Positions 25,981-35,643 of a DNA stretch of 64,000 bases are shown here, piece by piece; position 1 is the first letter of the stretch, and every line of letters begins with the position of its first letter. The DNA is taken from assembly GCA_900540475.1 (NCBI GenBank), contig UQGG01000001.1, positions 246,828-310,827 of the forward strand, read 5' to 3'. Position numbers and translations under genes: made by a program. The stretch is from an uncultured Robinsoniella sp. (GTDB taxonomy: Bacteria; Bacillota; Clostridia; Lachnospirales; Lachnospiraceae). Below the pieces are notes generated by a model. The model worked only from the letters and a program-made list of their open reading frames with translations, was not told where the DNA came from and searched no databases.

Positions 25981-26991
25981 CTAGTATTGAATCATCACAT
26001 TCAGAGACTGATTCACATCTCCCGCCATCTCTATAGCATCCGGAAGCTGTTCCCAGGGATAGATCTGTGTGATGATACTTTCGATGTCCCATCTGTGGCT
26101 TTTCATAATTTCCATCACATCCTGTACATCTTCTTCCTTATACCCACCGCTTCCAATTAACGCATGTTGGGCAAAGGTCATCTGCAGGATATCAACCGGA
26201 CGTTTCCCGGCGAGCACTGCCACCACCACCATACGGCTCTCAACCTTTCCCATATCCTGATATAAGTCAAGAATGCTTTCAGCACCGGCGGCATCTATAT
26301 AAATGGCTACATCTGCAGTCAATCCTGTAATTGCAAAGGCCTCCCCGAAACATGATATTGCTTTCTTCTTTACATCCTCTTTACTGTTATTGCAGGTTTT
26401 CATACCCAACGATGCTGCTTTTTTCAAGCGTAGCTCTGAATGGTCACAGACCATGACTTCATTACATCCAAAGTATTTTAAAGCAATGGCTGCCGCAATG
26501 CCGATTGTACCGGCACCAAATACAATGGCATTTTCTCCTTTACGAGGGTCAGCACGCCTTGCCGCCCGGCATCCTACCGTAAATGGCTCAATCAGGCTGG
26601 CCGTTTTGTCTGATATTTTCTCATCGACAAGATATACGTGACGGTTCAGCTCTGCGCCGGGAACCAGGATGTACTCTGAAAATCCACCAATGGTACCCGC
26701 CCGTTCCGGCACACCTTTTGCCAGCCGGGGGTAAGGATAGACTCTGTCTCCCTGACGGATACCATTCACCTGTTTTCCCACCTGCACTACCCTTGAGACC
26801 ATCTCATGACCAAATTCACCACCCACATCAATCCGGTGCCCGGTACCCGGTCCGTGGTTATAAACGGCTACGTCCGTACCGCAGATACTTGCATAGATAT
26901 TTTTTATAACGATATCGTGCTCACCCGCGATTGGTATCGGCAGATCTCCCATCTTAATATTTTTCTTTCCTAAATAAATAGCTGCCCGCAT
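25981..26991 (-). CDS. Zinc-dependent medium-chain alcohol/polyol dehydrogenase
   Basis: 336 residues of the MDR superfamily. Catalytic zinc ligands Cys in SICGTDVA and His-Glu in FGHEMV are present, as is the Rossmann motif GAGTIGIAAAIAL near residue 160. The four-Cys structural zinc lobe is missing. Closest in general layout to sorbitol or threonine dehydrogenase-like enzymes; substrate unknown. A good site (AGGAGGATCCGAT) precedes the start. Confidence 0.85.
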   Translation of the reverse strand: MRAAIYLGKKNIKMGDLPIPIAGEHDIVIKNIYASICGTDVAVYNHGPGTGHRIDVGGEFGHEMVSRVVQVGKQVNGIRQGDRVYPYPRLAKGVPERAGTIGGFSEYILVPGAELNRHVYLVDEKISDKTASLIEPFTVGCRAARRADPRKGENAIVFGAGTIGIAAAIALKYFGCNEVMVCDHSELRLKKAASLGMKTCNNSKEDVKKKAISCFGEAFAITGLTADVAIYIDAAGAESILDLYQDMGKVESRMVVVAVLAGKRPVDILQMTFAQHALIGSGGYKEEDVQDVMEIMKSHRWDIESIITQIYPWEQLPDAIEMAGDVNQSLNVMIQY

Positions 26992-27085
26992 ATCGGATCC
27001 TCCTGTTTATTTGCAATGCAGTTATAAACCAACCGCATTGTACCTTATATAATCATTTACATCTTGTTTTATTGTTCCTGACTTA

Positions 27086-27595
27086 TCATATCATATCCTG
27101 TATGACCCTGCACAGGCTGGTCTGCCCTTCCAGTTCTTTTACAAACTGATTTGGCAAATATAAAGATGGGTGTTTCTTAAGTGTAATATCCTCAGTAAGG
27201 GACAACAGCTCTGCGACAAACTGAGAGCAAAAGTAATGCTGGGTCCTTTTAAATGGAATATGCAGGAAACAAAATATAAGACCCAGGCGATTGTAGTGAA
27301 ATAATTGGCGATTTGACAGCATGACCTGTATCTTTCGTTTCATCCGCCCGTAATCAAATTCCGACACTTCAAATTCATAGCAGATACTTTTGGGATCTTT
27401 TGATACCGGTTTCCTTCCTGCCATATTTTCCACACAAATGCCTTTCAGGTTGAAACTGTAATAGCAGGTGTCTTCTCCCAGTGAGATGGATGCATGGGTA
27501 TACCCGCGTCCGCTGGTGAAATATATGAAGTCAGAAAACAGGCTGTGATACCTTGTCAATAGAACGGAAATCTTTCGCACCTTTTGCCGCTCCAT
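27086..27595 (-). CDS. Permuted papain-fold (YiiX/NlpC-P60-like) protein
   Basis: 169 residues. YTHASISLGED holds a catalytic-type His and HYFCSQFVAELL the Cys, in the His-before-Cys order of the permuted NlpC/P60 (YiiX-like) group. No signal peptide, so it should act in the cytoplasm, perhaps as an amidase or thioesterase on a lipid or peptide. It follows the radical SAM gene by 64 bp on the same strand. Confidence 0.7.
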   Translation of the reverse strand: MERQKVRKISVLLTRYHSLFSDFIYFTSGRGYTHASISLGEDTCYYSFNLKGICVENMAGRKPVSKDPKSICYEFEVSEFDYGRMKRKIQVMLSNRQLFHYNRLGLIFCFLHIPFKRTQHYFCSQFVAELLSLTEDITLKKHPSLYLPNQFVKELEGQTSLCRVIQDMI

Positions 27596-27659
27596 ATTGT
27601 TTCCTCCCTTTTCCTTCGATAATAAACTTTATAAAAAATGTCCTGATTGGCAAATTTCA

Positions 27660-29033
27660 TTAGGCACTTTTGCATTTGCCGCAGGATGCGCAGCCTGCAC
27701 AAGATGCTTCCCACAAACGTTCCGCCACAGGTGCCCAGTCCTTTGCTGTTTCCACACATTTTTCCGAGAATTCCTCTGCTGTCTCTAAATTCTGATAATC
27801 TGTACTCTTTGCTCCGCTGTCGTTCACCAGCTTTGTCAGCCTTCCGGGATTATCAAGGACGGGGCAAGGCCTTAACGGGTTTTCATTCCATGGCTGATTG
27901 TCATGGTATCCCATGAATAAGGGTGATTGGTAGGCTTCAAGGAGCGTCTTATCATGGATGTTAGAATCCGAATAGTGGATAAAAGCACACGGCTCAATAT
28001 CCCCGCCTGCATTGATATGCAGATAGCTTCTGCCTCCTGCGATACAACCTCCCACGTATTCTCCGTCATTCCAAAAATCAACGGTAAACAGTGGTTTTGT
28101 CTGCCGGTATTCCCGTATCTTATGGTACATCATTTCCCGCTGTTCCGGTCTGGCCATCAGTTCTTTTACTGCGCCCTTGCCTACCGGCATATAGGTGAAA
28201 AACCATGCAAATTTGGCCCCCATATCAATCATCTGGTCAATATAAGCCTCACTCCCAATCACTTCCGCATTCTCGCTTGTATAACAGCAGGAAATCCCAA
28301 AGGGCAGTTTCCGGTTTCTAAGAATATTCATGGCATCAATCACTTTTTGATAGGTGCCTTCGCCCCGCCTTGCATCCGTCGCCTGTTCAAAGCCTTCGAT
28401 GCTCATTGCAGGCATAAAATTTTTCACCCGGAGCATTTCATCTGCAAATGCTTCATCAATCAACGTGCCATTGGTAAATGCAGAAAATACGCAGTCCGGA
28501 TGGGTTTCGCATAGCCGGATCAGGTCTTTCTTCCGGACGAGAGGCTCCCCTCCTGTAAACAGGTACACATAGGTCCCCAGCTCTTTTCCCTGTGTCACAA
28601 TGTTATCCATATCTTCAAATGTCAGGTTCATATGGCTTCCGTATTCAGCAGCCCAGCAGCCGGTACATTTCAGGTTGCAGGCACTGGTCGGGTCCATCAG
28701 GATTGCCCATGGGATATTGCAGTTGTATTTCTTTTTATTCTCTACCTGCCGCTGATATCCCAGAAGAGAGGCATTGATGATCAGATTCTCAAAAAGACGG
28801 TTCCGAACCTCTGTGTCTACGTCATCCCAAAGGCTCATAATCAGCTTGTACCAGTTGCTGTCCGGGTTAGAAATCACTTTTCGTATGGATTCCCGTTCGG
28901 CCTGCAGCGTATTTTTTACATCGAACTTATCAAACCAGTCCATTAGCTTTGGTAAATTCGTCTCCGGATTTTTGTCCATATAATTCAATGCCTGTTTTGC
29001 GGCAAATACTCCAACTTTTTCTTTCAGTACCAT
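27660..29033 (-). CDS. Radical SAM enzyme with Cys-rich SPASM-like tail
   Basis: 457 residues. A helical N-terminal domain (1-105) precedes the radical SAM core with CNLKCTGC near 118 (the CxxxCxxC 4Fe-4S motif) and YLFTGGEP. Further Cys lie in GGCIAGGRSYLHINAGGD and EPCAF (SPASM-like). The tail ends CAGCASCGKCKSA, able to hold another cluster. Enzymes with this layout modify peptides or proteins. Next to it are a 26-residue membrane peptide upstream and a papain-fold protein downstream. Substrate unknown. Confidence 0.88.
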   Translation of the reverse strand: MVLKEKVGVFAAKQALNYMDKNPETNLPKLMDWFDKFDVKNTLQAERESIRKVISNPDSNWYKLIMSLWDDVDTEVRNRLFENLIINASLLGYQRQVENKKKYNCNIPWAILMDPTSACNLKCTGCWAAEYGSHMNLTFEDMDNIVTQGKELGTYVYLFTGGEPLVRKKDLIRLCETHPDCVFSAFTNGTLIDEAFADEMLRVKNFMPAMSIEGFEQATDARRGEGTYQKVIDAMNILRNRKLPFGISCCYTSENAEVIGSEAYIDQMIDMGAKFAWFFTYMPVGKGAVKELMARPEQREMMYHKIREYRQTKPLFTVDFWNDGEYVGGCIAGGRSYLHINAGGDIEPCAFIHYSDSNIHDKTLLEAYQSPLFMGYHDNQPWNENPLRPCPVLDNPGRLTKLVNDSGAKSTDYQNLETAEEFSEKCVETAKDWAPVAERLWEASCAGCASCGKCKSA

Positions 29034-29092
29034 CGTTTGTCCTCTTTCTTAAGTATTTTTATTATTTTGTTCTTTCAGATCTCAATGCAAGT

Positions 29093-29173
29093 TTATTTTT
29101 TCTTTTTTACGATTACCGCAACTGCTCCAGCGATAACTACAATAATTGCGACAATAATCACTTTTAATGTCAT
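29093..29173 (-). CDS. 26-residue hydrophobic membrane peptide
   Basis: ATG at 29173 follows AAAGGGGATCAAGC. The peptide is one membrane helix (TLKVIIVAIIVVIAGAVAVI) ending in a Lys-rich tail. It lies 59 bp upstream of the radical SAM gene on the same strand. It could be a small membrane protein or, less likely, a substrate of the enzyme; its lack of Cys, Thr, Ser or aromatic residues in a core region argues against a classic RiPP. Confidence 0.6.
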   Translation of the reverse strand: MTLKVIIVAIIVVIAGAVAVIVKKKK

Positions 29174-29325
29174 ATGCTTGATCCCCTTTCGTGTTTTGAT
29201 GAATTGATTATCCCATTCAAATGTTTATAGAGTGTCAGTTTATTGTTAAAGTATTATTAATCTGCTCTTTTTTTTGAACCTTTTTTACAGTCTTTTTGTT
29301 TGAATTACTTTCATTGTCTCTCTCC

Positions 29326-29847
29326 TTATCCTAACAATTCATTTGCTTTTTTGCATATCTGGTAAATTTCATCATACTTCTGCTCAATGAGCGGTGTTAC
29401 CTGCGCCGATTTGCTCTTGCGGATTGCACAGTAACCGAAATATGGAAGAATCCATCCGAGGAAACCTGGGATTGCCAGGATAATGCATAATGCCACCATC
29501 GGTGGTTGATGGGTGACCGCAAAAACCGATCCCGCCATAAATGCGCTTCCTATCATACCGAGGGTATAGGCAACAATAGATGCTCTGGCCGTTTTTGATG
29601 CTTCCAGGCTGTTGATTTCCTCCACGCCACTGTCAAACTGGCGCTGAAGGCGAGTCAATTCTGTCTTATTGTTTATCTTTCGATCCCGTTTGAATTTCAT
29701 GCTGACAGTTCCGAGTCCTTTTGAAGGGGAAGATGTGCTGTCCAGACTCCATCCGAAATTCTCATACCCGTCGGCATAAACAGATTCCATTTCCAGTTTT
29801 GTTGAAATATCCTTATACTCATAACCTATAAAACTTTTTTCACTCAT
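29326..29847 (-). CDS. Two-TM protein, paralogue of 30346-30879
   Basis: 173 residues: a soluble N-terminal part (GYEYKDIS, DGYENFGW), basic KFKRDRKINNKTELTRLQRQF, two membrane helices (about 92-140, ending IPGFLGWILPYF), and a short tail EKYDEIYQICKKANELL. The same layout and motifs recur in the neighbour at 30346. Family not recognised. Confidence 0.7.
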   Translation of the reverse strand: MSEKSFIGYEYKDISTKLEMESVYADGYENFGWSLDSTSSPSKGLGTVSMKFKRDRKINNKTELTRLQRQFDSGVEEINSLEASKTARASIVAYTLGMIGSAFMAGSVFAVTHQPPMVALCIILAIPGFLGWILPYFGYCAIRKSKSAQVTPLIEQKYDEIYQICKKANELLG

Positions 29848-30345
29848 TTTTTTCCTGCCTTTCGTTATTTGTCATTTGCAATTTCAGAATTAAGGATAAC
29901 TCTTCTTTATTTACAAATTGCTTATAATTTGTTTGAGCATTGTTAATTTAACTAATTTTGAAATTATTTTTGGCAGACAAAAGTCAGAATCAATAAGTAT
30001 AGGGGAGCTCCCTTTTGCGGAATGCTCCCCTGATACTTCGTGTATTTTTAAATTATTTGCGTGGATGCTACTTTTGACCGATGAACCGGTATAGACAGAA
30101 TATACACCATGGTGCCTTTATCCATTTGGGATGCAAGCCGCCTGTTAGCGGTAATAATTACTCATAGCTGGAGGAAATCAAACCTGTGAGTGGTTATCAT
30201 AAATCGGTCCTGTTGCTGCCACAAGGGTGCCTGAAATGGTAATCATAGCAACCATTAGTCCCTGAATCCCTGCATGTATCACCCATATATAATCATTGGA
30301 CTTGATTGTATGCTACATTAACGTTTTACCAATTACATTAAGCGC
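29848..30345. other. Intergenic region with hairpin and decayed coding scraps
   Basis: About 500 bases. AGGGGAGC / GCTCCCCT at 30001-30031 forms an 8-bp stem-loop. On the minus strand a short frame near 30190-30310 (GLMVAMITISGTLVAATG) looks like part of a membrane protein, and one near 30060-30115 (GTMVYILSIPVH) resembles the end of a kinase ATPase domain. Neither is intact. Confidence 0.45.
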
Positions 30346-30879
30346 CTACAAAAGTTCATTTCCCTTTTTGCAGATTTCATAGATTTCATCATATTTTTCT
30401 TCTAACAAAGGTCTCCGCTTTTCTTTCTGTTTTTGTACTGATGATTTATAGATAAAATATGGCAGAATCCAACCTATAAATCCCGGGATGGCAAAGAGGA
30501 TGCATAATCCGATCATCGGTGGATCTGCAGTTACTGCAAATGTAGAACATGCCATAAAAATGGTACCTGCTATCCCAATTCCCAGCGAAACCATCGTAGG
30601 AACAGAGGTCTGTGCTTTTTTCATTATCTTGATTTCATTCATACAGGATTCAAAATGGCGTTCCAGGCGGGTGAGTTCCACTTTGTTTAAGATGACCCTG
30701 TCACGTTTCAGACATAATAACACATTCCTGCCTTTTTTTGACGGTGGTCGATCCCCGTCTGCAATCCAGCCAAAATTCATATATCCATCCAAATACATGG
30801 AAACTTCTCCTTCTTCTATTTCCACATCTTTATAATCATATCCGGTGAATTTTTTTCGTTCTCTTATGATGTCATTCAT
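30346..30879 (-). CDS. Two-TM protein in a two-component operon
   Basis: 177 residues, paralogue of 29326-29847: shared GYDYKDV, DGYMNFGW, LKRDRVILNKVELTRLERHF, IPGFIGWILPYF and EEKYDEIYEICKKGNELL. It starts about 4 bp after the histidine kinase stop, so it belongs to that operon and is likely an output or a modulator of it. Function unknown. Confidence 0.72.
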   Translation of the reverse strand: MNDIIRERKKFTGYDYKDVEIEEGEVSMYLDGYMNFGWIADGDRPPSKKGRNVLLCLKRDRVILNKVELTRLERHFESCMNEIKIMKKAQTSVPTMVSLGIGIAGTIFMACSTFAVTADPPMIGLCILFAIPGFIGWILPYFIYKSSVQKQKEKRRPLLEEKYDEIYEICKKGNELL

Positions 30880-30882
30880 ATG

Positions 30883-31962
30883 CTATACCACCTCTTCCTG
30901 AATTGGAATTTGTACTGTGAATGTACTCCCTTTCCCCACAGCACTTTCTGCAAAAATAATGAATCCTGACAGTTGCAGCACCCGCAAAGCAATGGCAAGT
31001 CCTAATCCGTTTCCTTCTGTTGCATGGGAAGTATCACCCTGATAGAATTTGTCAAAAATATGCTGCAGTGTTTTTTCACTCATACCACAGCCATTGTCTT
31101 CTATCTGGACAAGGATTTCTTTTTCATTGGAGGTCTGTCGCAAGATAACCGTTCCACCTGACTCAGTAAATTTCACTGCATTGGACAACAGGTTATTCCA
31201 GACAAGTGCCATTAGTTCCTCGTCCGCGGATATTATGGCCCGTTCCTCAATATCTGCAATAAACTCGATTCCTTTCTTTTCCCATATGTCTTCAAACTGC
31301 AGGGCACATTCACAGAGCTGCCTGCAGACATCATATGGCTCCGGCATTGGTGTGATTGCCTGTTTTTCCAGTTTGCTTAATTTCAGCATATTTGTAATTA
31401 AATTAGAGAGCCGATGGGTTGCGTTCAGTATCATTTCGGTATATTCTTTACGCTGATTCTCTGGCAGATGATCTCTGTGCAGCAATTCCGCATGACTTTG
31501 TATGATAGAAAGAGGGGTTTTTATTTCATGGGAAACATTGGAGAAGAAATCAGTTTTTAAGGTCTCAATACTCCCAAGCTCTTCCACCATCTTGTTGAAG
31601 TCCATTATCATAAGATCTAAATAATCCTTCTTTTCTAAAGTGTGAATAGGAGGTACAAAAACAGAGAAGTCCCCATGTGCTACTTTATCTGTTGCTTCTG
31701 CAAGCTGCCTCATGGGGATGTCATAGGTCTTCCTCACTTTCCGCCTGGTGAAAAGTGTTAATCCAATGGCTACTGCAGACCAGTATAAAATAGGAATCGC
31801 AGACTGGAGTAAATCATTCCATCCCAATGTGTCCATCAGCACCAGAAGCCCGGTATGTACTCCCGACATAAATAAAAGCACACCCAGGTATATGGCAAAA
31901 AGGGAAGGCGGAAATCTGGACTCTCTGATCGTATTTTTGATACTGTCTTTGGGATGCTTCAT
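30883..31962 (-). CDS. Sensor histidine kinase
   Basis: 359 residues: two membrane helices at the N-terminus with almost no extracellular loop, a HAMP-like linker (70-125), the dimerisation H-box FFSNVSHEIKTPLS near residue 145, and HATPase motifs (N box WNNLLSNAVKF, G1 DNGCGM, G2 GNGLGLAIA). The tiny sensor loop is typical of intramembrane-sensing kinases, which often respond to envelope stress with membrane partners. Its ATG overlaps the regulator stop by 4 bp. Confidence 0.92.
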   Translation of the reverse strand: MKHPKDSIKNTIRESRFPPSLFAIYLGVLLFMSGVHTGLLVLMDTLGWNDLLQSAIPILYWSAVAIGLTLFTRRKVRKTYDIPMRQLAEATDKVAHGDFSVFVPPIHTLEKKDYLDLMIMDFNKMVEELGSIETLKTDFFSNVSHEIKTPLSIIQSHAELLHRDHLPENQRKEYTEMILNATHRLSNLITNMLKLSKLEKQAITPMPEPYDVCRQLCECALQFEDIWEKKGIEFIADIEERAIISADEELMALVWNNLLSNAVKFTESGGTVILRQTSNEKEILVQIEDNGCGMSEKTLQHIFDKFYQGDTSHATEGNGLGLAIALRVLQLSGFIIFAESAVGKGSTFTVQIPIQEEVV

Positions 31963-32630
31963 AACAGTACCGCCTTATACCCAAGTCCCCGGACTGTTTT
32001 AATCTCAAATCCCTCACAAGCGAAAAATTTGTCACGCAGCTTCGTAATGTATACATCCACTGCCCGTAAGCTGGTTTCGCTTTCTACGCCCCAAAACTCA
32101 TCCATAAGCTGTGCTCTGGAAAATGTCTTTTTCGGATAAGACAGAAGCTTATAAATAATGTTGAATTCTCTAGTGGTAAGACTTATCTCCTCTCCGTCAA
32201 TTTCTGCACTCATACCATCCGCATCCAGCTCCAGATTACCAATGACAATCTTTCTCTCCATCTCAATATTGGAGCGGCGCAGAAGTGCCCGTACCCTGAG
32301 CAGGAGTTCATCCAACTCTATTGGTTTGACCATATAATCATCAATTCCGAGCTGAAATCCTTTTTGTTTCGATGGCAGATCATCCTTTGCCGACATGAAA
32401 AGGATAGGGATATTCTTGTTTACAGCCCGAACCGTTTCTGCAAATTCAAATCCATCAATTTCCGGCATCATAATATCAGAAATAATCATTTCATAAAGGT
32501 GATTGTACATTTCTTCGTATGCGCTGTTTGCATCCAGGCATCCTTTTGCATTAAATCCACAATCATTCAGGTATTTGCATACAATCTTATTCAAATTTCT
32601 ATCATCTTCTACCACAAGTATATTAATCAT
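31959..32630 (-). CDS. OmpR/PhoB-type response regulator
   Basis: 223 residues. Receiver with acidic pair VVEDD, phospho-acceptor Asp in IISDIMMPEIDG near residue 53 and the conserved Lys in MVKPIE. Winged-helix DNA-binding domain from about 125 (LTTREFNIIYKLLSYP, VDVYITKLRDK). Partner of the overlapping kinase. It overlaps the upstream membrane gene by 8 bp. Confidence 0.94.
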   Translation of the reverse strand: MINILVVEDDRNLNKIVCKYLNDCGFNAKGCLDANSAYEEMYNHLYEMIISDIMMPEIDGFEFAETVRAVNKNIPILFMSAKDDLPSKQKGFQLGIDDYMVKPIELDELLLRVRALLRRSNIEMERKIVIGNLELDADGMSAEIDGEEISLTTREFNIIYKLLSYPKKTFSRAQLMDEFWGVESETSLRAVDVYITKLRDKFFACEGFEIKTVRGLGYKAVLL

Positions 32631-33573
32631 TTATAATTCCTCCATCCACTATTTCTTTTTGCCGCTTCATCGTCCAATATATTCCATAAATCCCCATGCC
32701 AAGAACCATAAGACACATAGCTGCTCCCGTACCTGCATTCATCATTCTCACAACTCTGTCTTCCAAATCCCCATGTCCAAAAGAGGAAAGCATAGCGGTC
32801 TGCAAAGACAAAACGGCAACACAGGCATCCGCATACCCAATGCTCCGGATGGTCATCAGAAGTGGGGATTTCATTCTACCGGCTTTTATCCTGCCAGCAA
32901 TCGCAAGGGGAATCTTAATAAACGCGTAAAGTGCAAAGGCGTAAATTGTATACCCCGGATAATGCTTACCCCCTTGAGAATTCAGGGTAAGCATTACCAT
33001 TCCTCCAAGTGCGGTTGTCATAAAAATAAACAGGATACTGCAGTTTTTGTAAACCGCAAGTTCTAGAAGTTTCAGCTTCCTGCTCTGTTCTGTTTTTGAT
33101 ATGCGCCTTTCATAATTCACCGCCAAGTAGCGCATTACACTTAACAGTACATAATAAACTGATAACGTCATATACCAGGCCGATTGGCTTTTGATACCAA
33201 TCACACCGTTAAAAACAGCAAATACCATATTTATCATTAGCCCTGTTGTTGCAAATGTTACAGTACGGTACCTGTAATTACTAACCAGAAGATGCGCAAA
33301 ATGATATTTCCCAATCATAGGTCTCACAATTTTCTGTATTTTGAGTCTAATCAATTTTACATCTGAAACCAGATAAAAACAAGTTATCGTCAAACTGCAG
33401 GCTGCTATTACATAAATCAAGGTCCCAAGTGGAACTGGAAATACTTTATTCTTGACATTCAGCATAGAAAGTACTGCAGTGAGAAGCAGGCTAATATATA
33501 AAAAAGTTCTGTATTTCCACTTTAGTGCAGGGATTCTCTTCATCCGCTTCTTATCTCTCTGTATCTTATTCAT
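32623..33573 (-). CDS. Polytopic membrane protein of a two-component operon
   Basis: About 316 residues with roughly eight membrane helices and a basic start. ATG 33573 is chosen because AGAGGA lies just upstream; an ATG at 33606 has no site. No transporter motif seen. As the first gene of the operon, coupled to the regulator, it could be the sensing partner of the short-loop kinase. That is inferred from position only. Confidence 0.65.
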   Translation of the reverse strand: MNKIQRDKKRMKRIPALKWKYRTFLYISLLLTAVLSMLNVKNKVFPVPLGTLIYVIAACSLTITCFYLVSDVKLIRLKIQKIVRPMIGKYHFAHLLVSNYRYRTVTFATTGLMINMVFAVFNGVIGIKSQSAWYMTLSVYYVLLSVMRYLAVNYERRISKTEQSRKLKLLELAVYKNCSILFIFMTTALGGMVMLTLNSQGGKHYPGYTIYAFALYAFIKIPLAIAGRIKAGRMKSPLLMTIRSIGYADACVAVLSLQTAMLSSFGHGDLEDRVVRMMNAGTGAAMCLMVLGMGIYGIYWTMKRQKEIVDGGIIND

Positions 33574-33966
33574 TTTCCTCTGCCTTCCAAAAGTACATTT
33601 TAACATGAATGAAGATATTCCTAATCCATATTATTTCTCGAAGAGTACAATGACAAATTTATTGCCAATAGCATTTAATAACTTAACAGATATTTTTTTG
33701 GTTGATAGTAAAAATATAAGATACTTTTGTTTGTTTTATGTTTAGCTTTTGTTACAGAAATATTAATTTAGAATAAGAAGATTAGAACACAACACAATTT
33801 CAACGAAAATATGTATACTAGAGAAAGGGTGCAAAAACTGTGCAAAGCAATACATAAGGACAGCTTGCAAAATAGACTGGGCAGAAGAAAGTCGCATAAA
33901 TCAACCATCTTCTGCCCAATTAAAACATCACTAATACAGTGATAAATTACTTTATAAAATTATATT
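33574..33966. other. Intergenic region with catalase terminator
   Basis: About 390 bases. Apart from the terminator at 33879-33917 nothing is recognised. It carries the promoter area of the membrane protein/regulator/kinase operon. Confidence 0.5.
33879..33917 (-). terminator. Terminator of catalase gene
   Basis: A perfect 10-bp stem GGGCAGAAGA / TCTTCTGCCC about 50 bp past the catalase stop, with a T-rich stretch (CTATTTTG) following on the minus strand. Confidence 0.7.
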
Positions 33967-35484
33967 TTACTCCATATCAGTGGAAATCGTAGCCTGGATC
34001 AAACTGTTATTATCCAATTTTGCAAGCTCTTTAACTTTGTCCATGGATAATCCTGCCGCGTCGGTAAAACGCTCTCCGTATTCCGGATCTGCCAGGTAAC
34101 AGTGCACTGCATGACGGTACTTAATATTCGGGGTAACACTAGCTATATCCCCTGCTGTATTTTGTATCAGAATCTCCTTCTTCTCTTCTGTCAGAACACG
34201 CCATAAGTCCCCACCAGCGCGGAAACAGTCATCCGTTGGATCATCCTTAGGATCATAGCGATACATCGCACCTTCCAGTGAAAGTTCAGGTTCCATAACC
34301 TCAGGCTGTGCCGTCCATGCTCCGGCACTGTTTGGCGTATAAGCGGGAGTCCCTCCATAATTGCCATCCATACGCATGGCTCCGTCCCTATGATACTCAT
34401 TTACCTCCACTTTTGCGCGGTTTACCGGGATATGATTATGGTTTACACCCAGCCTGTAGCGCTGTGCATCACCATATGCAAACAATCTTCCCTGTAAAAA
34501 TCGGTCAGGACTAAATCCAATACCCGGCACTACATGTGCAGGAGCAAATGCAGCCTGCTCTACCTCAGCAAAATAATTATCCGCATTTCGGTTTAATTCC
34601 AATTCTCCCACTTCAATCAGCGGATATTCTCCATGTCTCCAGACTTTAGTGATATCAAATGGATTTTCATAATGGTTTGCAGCCTGTTCTTCTGTCATAA
34701 TCTGAACATACATCGTCCATTTTGGAAAATCACCCTCTTCAATCGCATCATACAAATCTTTCCCGTGATATTCTCTGTCCACGCTATTGACTTTAGCTGC
34801 TTCTTCATTTGAAAAATTCTTTATCCCCTGCTGGGTTTTAAAATGAAATTTACACCAAACACGTTCATTTTTATCATTGTAAAGAGAAAAGGTATGCTCA
34901 CCAAAAAAATGCATATTACGGAAAGAAGCTGGAATTCCACGATCACTCATAACTACCGTTACTTGGTGGAAGCATTCTGGAAGAAGTGTCCAGAAATCCC
35001 AGTTATTTTGTGCAGAGCGGCGCCCGGTACGGGGATCTCTTTTGACAGCACGGTTCAAATCCGAGAAATTATGAACATCTCTGATAAAAAAGGTAGGAGT
35101 GTTATTCCCGACCAGATCCCAGTTGCCTTCTTCGGTATAGAACTTCGTGGCAACACCACGTATATCACGTTCACAGTCTGCTGCTCCTCGTTCTCCTGCT
35201 ACCGTAGAAAATCGAGTGAAAGTCTCTGTTACCGCTCCAGGCTGTAACACCTTTGCTTTGGTGTACTTAGAAATGTCATGTGTTACAGTAAATTTTCCAT
35301 AAGCCCCCCAGCCTTTGGCGTGCATACGGCGCTCTGGAATAACTTCCCGGTTAAAATGTGCCATCTTCTCCATCAGCCATACATCCTGCATCACTACAGG
35401 TCCTCTTGGACCGGCGGTTATTGAAACTTCATTATCAGCTATGGGTGCACCAACCTCATTCGTTAACTTCTTATGTTCATTCAT
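33967..35484 (-). CDS. katA: Heme catalase
   Basis: 505 residues, a small-subunit monofunctional catalase. Distal His in RRMHAKGWGAYG, Asn in VGNNTPTFFIRD, and the proximal Tyr region FAYGDAQRYRLG are all present. It converts hydrogen peroxide to water and oxygen in the cytoplasm. AAAGGAGATTTACA precedes the ATG. It lies 160 bp after a small membrane gene whose upstream DNA has a PerR-like box, so peroxide control is plausible. A heme catalase is notable in an otherwise anaerobe-like gene set. Confidence 0.95.
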   Translation of the reverse strand: MNEHKKLTNEVGAPIADNEVSITAGPRGPVVMQDVWLMEKMAHFNREVIPERRMHAKGWGAYGKFTVTHDISKYTKAKVLQPGAVTETFTRFSTVAGERGAADCERDIRGVATKFYTEEGNWDLVGNNTPTFFIRDVHNFSDLNRAVKRDPRTGRRSAQNNWDFWTLLPECFHQVTVVMSDRGIPASFRNMHFFGEHTFSLYNDKNERVWCKFHFKTQQGIKNFSNEEAAKVNSVDREYHGKDLYDAIEEGDFPKWTMYVQIMTEEQAANHYENPFDITKVWRHGEYPLIEVGELELNRNADNYFAEVEQAAFAPAHVVPGIGFSPDRFLQGRLFAYGDAQRYRLGVNHNHIPVNRAKVEVNEYHRDGAMRMDGNYGGTPAYTPNSAGAWTAQPEVMEPELSLEGAMYRYDPKDDPTDDCFRAGGDLWRVLTEEKKEILIQNTAGDIASVTPNIKYRHAVHCYLADPEYGERFTDAAGLSMDKVKELAKLDNNSLIQATISTDME

Positions 35485-35643
35485 TGTAAATCTCCTTTCG
35501 TAGGTGAAATAAATATATCATTAACAGTTACAGCATTACTTACGTTTTGGATTTTGTGGAAACCAGCCTGTAACAAATAGCGAAATTAAAAACCTCTTCT
35601 CCGGCGAATTGAACAATAGCAGGACAATTGAATTTAGTATTTC

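Noticed and set aside
29093..29173. RiPP precursor for the radical SAM enzyme as a firm call
   Set aside because: The peptide is a plain membrane helix with a Lys tail and has no residues usually modified by SPASM enzymes; kept only as an open possibility.
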